In this document: piece by piece, positions 53,521 through 61,030 of the stretch | Position numbering within the stretch: the stretch's first letter is position 1 | Layout: each line of letters opens with the position of its first letter | Source of the DNA: Bacillota bacterium | GTDB lineage: Bacteria; Bacillota; Clostridia; Lachnospirales; Lachnospiraceae | Length of the DNA: 64,000 nucleotides | Reading direction: 5' to 3' | NCBI GenBank assembly: GCA_023414355.1 | Contig: JAEZOB010000040.1 | Location: forward strand, 1-64,000 | Translations under genes and position numbers: made by a program | Notes under the pieces: generated by a model | Database searches by the model: none | What the model was told of the DNA's origin: nothing | The model's input: only the letters and a program-made list of their open reading frames with translations

Positions 53521-54906
53521 ATGTCACTTGTCGGTGCGTTCATCGTTCCGCATCCGCCACTGATTGTTTCAGAGGTCGGGAAGGGCGAAGAGAATAAGGT
53601 AAGTGCTACACTGAATAGCTATCATGAGATTGCAAGAAGAATTGCGGCCTTAAAGCCGGATACGATTGTTGTTACGACACCCCATTCTATCCTGTATTCC
53701 GATTATTTTCATATCTCACCGGGGAAATCAGCGAAGGGCAATCTGAGCCAGTTTGGAGCAGGCAAGGTTGCTTTTCGGGTGGAATACGATGAGGAGTTTA
53801 TTCACACCATAGAGGACAGAGCAGAGAGAAGAGGCGTCGAGGCTGGAACGCTTGGTGAGAAGAATGCGGAGCTGGATCATGGCACGATGGTACCGTTATA
53901 TTTCATCAATCAATATTTATCCTCGTATAAGCTGGTCAGAATAGGGTTGTCTGGTTTGTCTCTTCCGATGCATTATCACCTAGGAAGGTGCATCAATGAG
54001 GCGGCTGAGAAGCTAGGCAAAAGAGTAGTCTTTGTGGCGAGCGGAGATCTGTCCCATAAACTAAAGGAGGACGGGCCCTACGGTTTAGCCCCGGAGGGTG
54101 CAGAATTTGATAAAGAGGTCACGCAGGCGATGAAGGAAGGAGACTTTCTTAAATTTCTGGAGCTGGACCCTGATTTTTGCGAGAAAGCAGCGGAATGTGG
54201 TCTTCGATCTTTCATTATTCTAGCAGGAGCACTGAGCGGCAGGGACGTGGTACCGGATTTTCTCTCCTACGAAGGAACCTTCGGTGTCGGGTATGCTGTA
54301 TGCGAGTTCAAGCTGGCGGGGGAAGCCCCGGATCGGAATTTTGATGAGATCTTTACGAAGAAGCAGAAGGAGCATGCGAAGGAGCTTCAGGAGAAGGAAG
54401 ATGGTTATGTCCATCTGGCAAGACATTCTCTGGAAACCTTTGTCATAACCGGAAAACGTGCGAAGCTTCCTGAGGATTTGCCGGAAGAGATGACGAATCG
54501 CAGAGCCGGAGTATTTGTATCGCTGAAGAAGCATGGCAGCCTTCGGGGCTGTATCGGAACTATAAGCCCGGTGACAGGCAGTATTGCCGAAGAGATTCTT
54601 CGAAATGCGGTCAGCTCAGGAGAGGAGGACCCGAGGTTTCCACCGGTATCGAAAAGTGAGCTTGATGAGCTGGTGTATAGTGTCGATGTCCTGGGAGAAC
54701 CCGAACCGATTCAGTCTATGGAGGAGCTGGATGTAAAGCGCTATGGAGTAATTGTGACCTCCGGCAGGAAACGGGGACTTCTGCTGCCTAACCTCGAGGG
54801 TGTGGATACCATCCCAGAACAGGTATCTATTGCCAAAAAGAAAGCGGGTATTTATGATAACGAAACCTTTACCATGGAGCGTTTTGAGGTGGTGAGGCAT
54901 AAATGA
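53521..54906 (+). CDS. LigB-type dioxygenase-like domain fused to AMMECR1 (AmmeMemoRadiSam system)
   Basis: The 461-residue protein joins a class III extradiol dioxygenase/MEMO-like domain (residues about 1-265, with VGAFIVPHPPLIV, ASGDLSHKL) to an AMMECR1 domain (about 290-461, with RAGVFVSLKKHGSLRGCIGT and GLLLPNL). The ATG at 53521 follows AGAGGTGG. It overlaps the next gene by 4 bp (ATGA). These three parts form the AmmeMemoRadiSam set, which is widespread and of unknown chemistry. Confidence 0.85.
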   Translation: MSLVGAFIVPHPPLIVSEVGKGEENKVSATLNSYHEIARRIAALKPDTIVVTTPHSILYSDYFHISPGKSAKGNLSQFGAGKVAFRVEYDEEFIHTIEDRAERRGVEAGTLGEKNAELDHGTMVPLYFINQYLSSYKLVRIGLSGLSLPMHYHLGRCINEAAEKLGKRVVFVASGDLSHKLKEDGPYGLAPEGAEFDKEVTQAMKEGDFLKFLELDPDFCEKAAECGLRSFIILAGALSGRDVVPDFLSYEGTFGVGYAVCEFKLAGEAPDRNFDEIFTKKQKEHAKELQEKEDGYVHLARHSLETFVITGKRAKLPEDLPEEMTNRRAGVFVSLKKHGSLRGCIGTISPVTGSIAEEILRNAVSSGEEDPRFPPVSKSELDELVYSVDVLGEPEPIQSMEELDVKRYGVIVTSGRKRGLLLPNLEGVDTIPEQVSIAKKKAGIYDNETFTMERFEVVRHK

Positions 54907-55730
54907 GAATCGAATGTGAGATTTGTCCTCATCGCTGTAAGATAGAGGAAGGCCATATCGGGCTGTGTAAGGCAAGAAGAAATACGAATGGGAAAATCAT
55001 CAGTGATAATTACGGTAAGCTCACAGCGCTTGCTCTTGATCCGATCGAGAAGAAACCATTGTATCATTTTCAACCCGGCAGCAGGATCCTTTCCGTAGGA
55101 AGCTACGGCTGCAACCTAAGCTGCCCCTTCTGCCAGAACTGTGATATTTCAATGGTAGGTTCGGACAGGATTGAGACGCAGCAGGTAACTGTCCAGGAAT
55201 TGGTGGGGAAAGCAATGGAGCTTCGCAGTATGGGTAATATCGGCATTGCGTACACCTATAATGAACCCCTGATCGGATTTGAATTTGTGCGTGACTGTGC
55301 TGCGGCTGCAAAAGAGCAGGGATTAAAGAATGTCGCGGTAACCAACGGATATCTCTGTGAAGAACCGCTTAGGGAGCTATTGCCTTTGATGGATGCCTTT
55401 AATATTGACTTAAAGGGATTTACAGAAGAGTTTTACCATAAGCTCCATGGGGATCTGGCTACAGTAAAACGTACCATTCAGTTGGCATCTCAAACAAACC
55501 ATGTGGAGGTTACCACACTGATCATACCCGGAGAAAATGACAGTGAAGAGGAGATGGAGGAGCTGTCCTCCTGGCTTGCAGACCTAAGCCCGGAGCTTCC
55601 GCTTCATATTTCACGCTTCTTCCCTCGTTACCTGATGCAGGATAAGAATGCGACACCGGTGAGCAAGGTGTACCGGCTGGCGGAAGTAGCAAGAAGGAAG
55701 CTACATTATGTTCATGAAGGGAATTGTTAA
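54903..55730 (+). CDS. AmmeMemoRadiSam system radical SAM enzyme
   Basis: The 275-residue enzyme has a first cysteine set (CEICPHRC) and the radical SAM cluster CNLSCPFCQNC that binds the 4Fe-4S cluster. It also has AYTYNEPLIGFEF and NIDLKGFTEEFY, typical of PflA-like members. It is coupled to the fusion gene through a 4-base overlap, so the two proteins should work together. Confidence 0.88.
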   Translation: MRIECEICPHRCKIEEGHIGLCKARRNTNGKIISDNYGKLTALALDPIEKKPLYHFQPGSRILSVGSYGCNLSCPFCQNCDISMVGSDRIETQQVTVQELVGKAMELRSMGNIGIAYTYNEPLIGFEFVRDCAAAAKEQGLKNVAVTNGYLCEEPLRELLPLMDAFNIDLKGFTEEFYHKLHGDLATVKRTIQLASQTNHVEVTTLIIPGENDSEEEMEELSSWLADLSPELPLHISRFFPRYLMQDKNATPVSKVYRLAEVARRKLHYVHEGNC

Positions 55731-55801
55731 TATTGACGCATAGTCGAAGCCAAACTGTTTCATACTAATCCGGACGATTAATACAGGAGAAAGGAGAAGC
55801 T

Positions 55802-55948
55802 ATGGATCAGAAGCAGAAGGAAAAAGCGAACCAGAAGAAGCAGGAAGACTTATTTAATAATACCACGAATTCCGTGAAGCCTGAGAATCAGAACCAAAAC
55901 CATAACGTCCGTAAGGAAGGTCTCGGAAGACAGAATAATAAATATTGA
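55802..55948 (+). CDS. Small hydrophilic protein (48 aa), unknown
   Basis: An open frame begins MDQKQKEKANQKKQEDLFNN, rich in Lys, Gln and Asn, with no hydrophobic segment. AAAGGAG lies five bases before the ATG, and a terminator follows at 55984-56044. It is probably disordered and resembles spore-expressed small proteins in composition only. Confidence 0.5.
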   Translation: MDQKQKEKANQKKQEDLFNNTTNSVKPENQNQNHNVRKEGLGRQNNKY

Positions 55949-55983
55949 GATTAGTGAATAAAAAATAGAAGTAAAAGAATAAT

Positions 55984-56044
55984 ACCCACATCATCGCGAA
56001 GAGGGCTTGATTCAGAGGAGCCAGCCTTCAGAGCAGATGTGGGT
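55984..56044 (+). terminator. Intrinsic terminator
   Basis: ACCCACATC (55984-55992) pairs with GATGTGGGT (56036-56044), followed by TGTTTTTTG; inner bases form a weaker second stem. Confidence 0.7.
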
Positions 56045-56365
56045 TGTTTTTTGTGCGTTTTGGGAAAAGTCGGTTTTAGGGATTGACAGATTATCGGTAC
56101 GATGATACCATGACTTCATCACAATTTATCTCAAAACGGAAAAAGCCTTATGAGGAAACCAGAAAAATCTTCGTAAGAAAGGCAGAGTGTGCCCGAGGAT
56201 GTCGGGAATATCTTGAAGAGTAAAAGAAAGTTGAAATTAACAAAATTCCGAACAGGAAATTAACAAAAAGGAGGGTGGCAGCATAGATTGAATTGAGATT
56301 TGTGATGACGGGAACTAATCAACCGGGATCAACCCAGGATCCTTCTTACAGAAATGTATAAATTA

Positions 56366-56532
56366 GCGCCATGCACCTCCGTTGGGATATGTAATTAGGG
56401 GGTTAACGAGGAAGAGAGTCATCGAAATATTCGGCGGATGCTCTCTCGTACTTCCGGATACGTATATGTCGAACAAAATTGCCGGCAACGGCAGAACAAT
56501 AGCGACATAACCGGAAAATGAATTAGGTACGA
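56366..56532 (+). ncRNA. glmS ribozyme (self-cleaving riboswitch)
   Basis: The sequence has the cleavage motif TTA/GCGCC at 56363-56370 (cleavage after A65), and the conserved core GGTTAACGAGGAAGAGAG, TCATCG and TTCGGCGGATGCTCTCTC, followed by the pairings CCGG...CCGG, ATATGTCG...CGACATA and GTAC...GGTAC of the lower stems. Glucosamine-6-phosphate activates self-cleavage and lowers glmS mRNA. glmS starts about 90 bases later. A TTGACA at 56083 may be part of its promoter region. Confidence 0.92.
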
Positions 56533-56622
56533 TTCTGACTTTGTAATTATGACAAAGCTTTATTTGTGCTGTGAATTCATCTGTTATCATGAACTTTGAA
56601 AAGTTGATTGGAGGATATATTT

Positions 56623-58446
56623 ATGTGTGGAATTATTGGCTATACAGGAAGCCGTAAGGCTAAAAGTATACTTTTAGGGGGTCTTGCTGCCCTGGAATAT
56701 CGTGGTTATGACAGCGCGGGAATCGCTCTATATGACGAAAATAAAATCAGTACTGTTAAGACGGTGGGCAAGGTATCCGATCTGGTGGAAAAGGCAGAAA
56801 AGGAACAGGATATCGACGGAAACTGCGGTATCGGACATACAAGATGGGCAACCCATGGCGGGGTAACGGATGTGAATGCACATCCTCATACCCATGGAAA
56901 TGTAACACTTTTGCATAACGGTATCATTGAAAATTATCATTCCCTCGAGCTTGAACTTGCTGATACAGGTAGATTACCGATATCTCAGACAGATACTGAG
57001 GTGGTTGCAATGCTGCTTGACAGTTTGTATGAAGGGGATGCATACGAAGCAATTTTAAAAGCGGCAGAGAAGATCGAAGGCGCCTATGCCTTCTGTATTA
57101 TATTTGCAGATCAACCGGAAGTAATCTACAGCCTTCGTAATGCAAGCCCATTGGTAGCCTGCCATGTGGAAGACGGCTCCATCATCGCATCCGATCTTGT
57201 AGCACTGATGGATTACTCCAAGGATTATTTCGTGCTTCCGGAGCGGCACGTGGCTAAGCTTACAAAACAGGAAATCGTAGTTACAGATTTTGATGGCAAT
57301 ATTATAGAACCACAGATGCTTCATGTGAATTGGGATATTACTGCGGCGCAGAAGAACGGATATCCTCATTTTATGCTGAAGGAGATCTACGAACAGCCGG
57401 AATCCATCCGTTCGACAATTCTACCGAGAATTAATTCCGAGGGAATTCCGGATTTTACAGTAGATCATATCCCGGATGCTCTGTTTGAAAAAGTAAACCG
57501 TGTCATCATTACGGCCTGCGGTACGGCGATGCATGCGGGCATGGTCGGAAAAGCAATGATAGAAAAGCTCTTACGCATTCCGGTGGAGGTAGATATTGCT
57601 TCGGAATTTCGTTATCAGGATCCGATCATGGATCAGAATACCCTCGTCATTCTAATCTCTCAATCCGGAGAAACTGCCGATACCCTGGCTGCTCTGCGGT
57701 TGGCGAAAAAGGAGGGTGCTTCGACTCTATCCGTAGTCAATGTCAAGGGCTCTACGATCGCAAGAGAGAGCGACTATGTGCTTTATACCCATGCAGGTCC
57801 AGAAATTGCAGTAGCAAGTACAAAGGCATATACAGCACAGTTATCCTGTCTGTATCTTCTGGCCTTCAAGTTCGCTTTATTGCGAAACAAGATTACAGCA
57901 GAAGAATGTGCCGGCTATATGAAGGAGCTGCGTGATATCATCCCTGCGATTGAAGAGACGCTGGCGAATGATAAATTGCTGGAGCAAGTCTGCGGACACT
58001 TAAAGGAGAAGGAGGACCTGTTCTTCATCGGACGCGGTCTGGATTATGCACTCTGCTGGGAAGGCTCCATCAAATTGAAGGAAATCAGCTACATCCATTC
58101 GGAGGCGTATGCAGCAGGCGAATTGAAGCACGGAACCCTGTCTCTGGTCACAGAAGGGGTACCTGTGGTTGCACTTGCCACCCAGGCCAGAGTATTTACG
58201 AAGATGGTTTCCAATGTACGCGAGGTACGTGCGAGAGGTGCCTTTGTGATCCTGATTACCAACGGAAGTGCAGAGGTTGAGGCGAGCGCCTATGATTATC
58301 TGATTGAGCTACCGAAGACTTCAGATTACTTTACTCCCTTCACAACAGCAATCGCTCTGCAGCTGGTAGCATACCATACCTGTGTACACAGAGGCTTTAA
58401 TGTGGATCAGCCCAGAAACCTGGCGAAATCCGTAACGGTGGAATAG
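56623..58446 (+). CDS. glmS: Glutamine-fructose-6-phosphate aminotransferase GlmS
   Basis: GlmS makes glucosamine-6-phosphate for cell wall synthesis. The 607-residue protein starts MCGIIGYTG with the catalytic N-terminal Cys2, has HTRWATHGGVTDVNAHPH, then two SIS domains (ISQSGETADT and GRGLDYALCWEGSIKLKE) and ends DQPRNLAKSVTVE. ATG 56623 is the only sensible start because Cys2 must be next to Met. The 3' end is the attachment target of the Tn7-like element. Confidence 0.97.
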   Translation: MCGIIGYTGSRKAKSILLGGLAALEYRGYDSAGIALYDENKISTVKTVGKVSDLVEKAEKEQDIDGNCGIGHTRWATHGGVTDVNAHPHTHGNVTLLHNGIIENYHSLELELADTGRLPISQTDTEVVAMLLDSLYEGDAYEAILKAAEKIEGAYAFCIIFADQPEVIYSLRNASPLVACHVEDGSIIASDLVALMDYSKDYFVLPERHVAKLTKQEIVVTDFDGNIIEPQMLHVNWDITAAQKNGYPHFMLKEIYEQPESIRSTILPRINSEGIPDFTVDHIPDALFEKVNRVIITACGTAMHAGMVGKAMIEKLLRIPVEVDIASEFRYQDPIMDQNTLVILISQSGETADTLAALRLAKKEGASTLSVVNVKGSTIARESDYVLYTHAGPEIAVASTKAYTAQLSCLYLLAFKFALLRNKITAEECAGYMKELRDIIPAIEETLANDKLLEQVCGHLKEKEDLFFIGRGLDYALCWEGSIKLKEISYIHSEAYAAGELKHGTLSLVTEGVPVVALATQARVFTKMVSNVREVRARGAFVILITNGSAEVEASAYDYLIELPKTSDYFTPFTTAIALQLVAYHTCVHRGFNVDQPRNLAKSVTVE

Positions 58447-58476
58447 TAGGTTAGAAAGCTCTAGGTCAGTTATGAG

Positions 58477-58541
58477 TTCTCAAATAGTTTGAGAAAGTTC
58501 TCAAATAGTTTGAGAAAAATTCTCAAATAGTTTGAGAAAAT
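58477..58541. repeat. Three tandem palindromes, candidate TnsB-binding end
   Basis: TTCTCAAATAGTTTGAGAA occurs three times (58477, 58498 and 58520), with 21- and 22-bp spacing; each is a perfect palindrome around TAG. Tn7 ends carry several 22-bp TnsB sites, so this fits. Transcription termination of glmS is an alternative. Confidence 0.65.
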
Positions 58542-58618
58542 AGTATTTAGCAAGTTTGTGATTTTGCTTTTCATTCTTGGTACCGTAAAGTATAATTTAT
58601 TATAAGATGTATTTATCA

Positions 58619-58647
58619 ACAGAGAGATATTTATACTATCTCTCTGT
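58619..58647 (+). terminator. Attenuator-like hairpin in the leader of tniQ
   Basis: ACAGAGAGATA (58619-58629) pairs with TATCTCTCTGT (58637-58647), followed by TTTG; the tniQ start codon is 20 bp downstream. It could limit expression of the targeting protein. Confidence 0.5.
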
Positions 58648-58667
58648 TTTGCTTAAGAGGTGAGATA

Positions 58668-60086
58668 ATGGCGGATAGACTTTTAAGACATCCAGTGCCG
58701 TATTTAAATGAATCTATAGGGAATTATGTTCTTAGAATATGTTCTGAGAATTCTTGTGAGCTAAGTCAGTTTGCAAGCTTGATTGGGTTTTATCACAGGA
58801 GAAGTATTGAAAATTATTATAATAACCTAAGTAAAGTACATATTTCTAAATTTTATGAAATAACAGGTATTGATATAAAATCCATAGAAGATATGACAGA
58901 AAAAAGATTTAGATTTGATGATTATAGTGATTATAGGCGTGGCATTCACGCAAGTGTATGTCCTAAATGTTATAGCGAGAGGCCTTACGAAAGGATTCAT
59001 TGGAAAAACAAACTAATATCAGTATGTTTAGAACATGAGATATACCTTGTTAATAAGTGCCCCCGCTGTAATAATGAGATTACTAGTAATTTTCTTTATA
59101 ATGGAAAATGCGATTGCGGTTTACCAATTAAATACTTTAATTATGTAAAATGCATTAATGAGTATATTATACGAAGCCAAAAAATTATGTACCAAATATT
59201 CAATATTAAGACTATAGTTCCATTGAATGAAAATGATTTTCTATATAATACTATGTCAGGTAAGGACTATTGCATTTTCTTTTACCACTTACAAAAGTTG
59301 GCTACGTTATATGATGAAGACATAAAAGAAATTGGAACTTTTTGTGACGTGGATGATCGCTATATAAGTAATATATTTGCATCATGGATTATACTTGAAT
59401 GGCCGGTAAACTTAATTACTATCTTGAATATATTAAATGACCTGGATATCAAGTACATAAATAGGTCATCATTTGAGGATGTAGATCTTTATTTATATTA
59501 TGATTATACAGATGTGATTGAAGAAAAATTCAGCAGAATATTCAATCCCTTAGAATGCTTAAAACTAAAGCATTTTTTTATAACTGATATAGTCTTTAGT
59601 TATGAGGAAATATATCAGCCTTTAATGAAATACTATTATGAGAATAGTAACAGGGAAAACGTAATAAAAAAAATGGATAAATATATTTTCTTAAATAAGT
59701 ATGTAGAATTAGATATCGCTATGAAAATTTTTTTTGATAATCACTATGCTAATTCTGCTGAACACTTCATAAGAAAACATTTTCATATTCACGTATATTC
59801 TAATAAAGAATACTTATCCTTGGAAGAAATATTTAATTACTATGATAAAATAAAAAAGAATTGTTCTGCATCATATAGTGATATTAAGGATATATCATTT
59901 GAATATTCTAGATTCCTTTTTCTAATTCGAGATACCAAATTTACTTTAGAAGATATAATTTTCGTAAGCAGTAAATTCAAGATTAGAATAGATCCAATGA
60001 ATTATATCGGTCAAAAAATTTATATTCAATTAGACCCAAATCTGACAAAAAGGGAAATATGGCGGTTATTTAGACATATTGATTAA
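58668..60086 (+). CDS. TniQ/TnsD-like target-selection protein
   Basis: The 472-residue protein has the TniQ domain: PYLNESIGNYVLRIC, then zinc-binding cysteines CPKC...C...CPRC...CDCG at about 100-155, and a long C-terminal region, as in TnsD. TnsD binds the 3' end of glmS and directs insertion downstream. The adjacency to glmS supports this. AAGAGGTGAG precedes the ATG. Its AT-richness is well above that of the neighbouring glmS. Confidence 0.85.
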   Translation: MADRLLRHPVPYLNESIGNYVLRICSENSCELSQFASLIGFYHRRSIENYYNNLSKVHISKFYEITGIDIKSIEDMTEKRFRFDDYSDYRRGIHASVCPKCYSERPYERIHWKNKLISVCLEHEIYLVNKCPRCNNEITSNFLYNGKCDCGLPIKYFNYVKCINEYIIRSQKIMYQIFNIKTIVPLNENDFLYNTMSGKDYCIFFYHLQKLATLYDEDIKEIGTFCDVDDRYISNIFASWIILEWPVNLITILNILNDLDIKYINRSSFEDVDLYLYYDYTDVIEEKFSRIFNPLECLKLKHFFITDIVFSYEEIYQPLMKYYYENSNRENVIKKMDKYIFLNKYVELDIAMKIFFDNHYANSAEHFIRKHFHIHVYSNKEYLSLEEIFNYYDKIKKNCSASYSDIKDISFEYSRFLFLIRDTKFTLEDIIFVSSKFKIRIDPMNYIGQKIYIQLDPNLTKREIWRLFRHID

Positions 60087-60087
60087 A

Positions 60088-61017
60088 TTATTTGAAAGGA
60101 TTCTTAACGCTTTGATTATATAATATTTTATTATGTGCCATAGCAAACATGGGCATAGTGATTCTGGTAGCGTTATTAGCAATAGCTATTGATACACTTT
60201 CTACAATTAGATCGTGGATGTTTTTAACATTCCCTTTAGTAGAATTATAGATTCTACAGCACATATCATTATCTGCTAATGATGATGGTTCTTCAAGGGG
60301 TAATGCCATATCATACAAATATAAGAATTTTCTAAAGGTATCATCATTATCAAATTCTTTTGTAGTTTCAGCAATTCTAACTCGTTTCGATAGTTGATCG
60401 TTTTCAATAAATATCTTATCAGAATCAGGGATCCCTAAAAAAATTATCGGGATACCGGTTTCATCGATTAGTTCTTTGAACCAGTCTGATGAATCTCTTA
60501 GCAATTTATGACTATTTCTGTCAACCAGATGCTGTACTTCATCTAAAAAGATAATTTCAACTTTACATGCCTTTAGTAAAATATATAGTCTTTTGGTTTG
60601 TAATGTGGTTGTTATTTTTTTGTTGTAAAATGGGTCGCCTAAATTATATAGAAGTTGAGGAGGTAATCCTCCGATATATGCTGGACAGGGTATTCTGGAA
60701 TAGAGAACGGGCTTAATAGTGCCATTTATATCATTTACTATTGGATATTTTTTTGAGTACAACTCATAAATATTGGATTTCCCTGTACCAGATGCACCAC
60801 TTACTCGCATACAAGTAGGACGCGTTTGGGTTCTTGTACTATTATGACAATCAGCTACAAGCGATAACATTTCTTGAAGCTTAGGGTAGCTTATTCTAAT
60901 ACTATCAGTATACTTGATTTTTTCTGAAGGAGAGAGTGATAATATTTTAGTTTTGTCTGGCTGAGTGAAATTACTTACTTTCTGTGGAAATTCATGATTT
61001 GCTGCTGCTTGAATCAT
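60088..61017 (-). CDS. TnsC-like AAA+ transposition regulator
   Basis: The 309-residue ATPase has Walker A SGASGTGKS (73-81) and Walker B VEIIFLDE (153-160), followed by an AAA+ lid. It matches TniB/TnsC, which couples target recognition to the transposase. It converges with tniQ with one base between them. AGGGGGAG precedes its start. Confidence 0.88.
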   Translation of the reverse strand: MIQAAANHEFPQKVSNFTQPDKTKILSLSPSEKIKYTDSIRISYPKLQEMLSLVADCHNSTRTQTRPTCMRVSGASGTGKSNIYELYSKKYPIVNDINGTIKPVLYSRIPCPAYIGGLPPQLLYNLGDPFYNKKITTTLQTKRLYILLKACKVEIIFLDEVQHLVDRNSHKLLRDSSDWFKELIDETGIPIIFLGIPDSDKIFIENDQLSKRVRIAETTKEFDNDDTFRKFLYLYDMALPLEEPSSLADNDMCCRIYNSTKGNVKNIHDLIVESVSIAIANNATRITMPMFAMAHNKILYNQSVKNPFK

Positions 61018-61030
61018 AATTTTTCTCCCC

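Noticed and set aside
56110..56223. A 37-codon frame (MTSSQFISKRKKPYEE...) between the AmmeMemoRadiSam module and glmS
   Set aside because: No ribosome binding site is visible before the ATG, and the region is probably the promoter and leader of glmS.
56363..56590. Leftward 75-codon frame over the glmS leader
   Set aside because: It is antisense to the glmS ribozyme, whose conserved core explains the sequence.
58477..58541. Plain glmS terminator
   Set aside because: The stems are AT-rich (8 bp with a 3-base loop) and lack proper T-tracts. Tandem spacing of 21-22 bp fits protein-binding sites better, although a secondary terminator role is possible.
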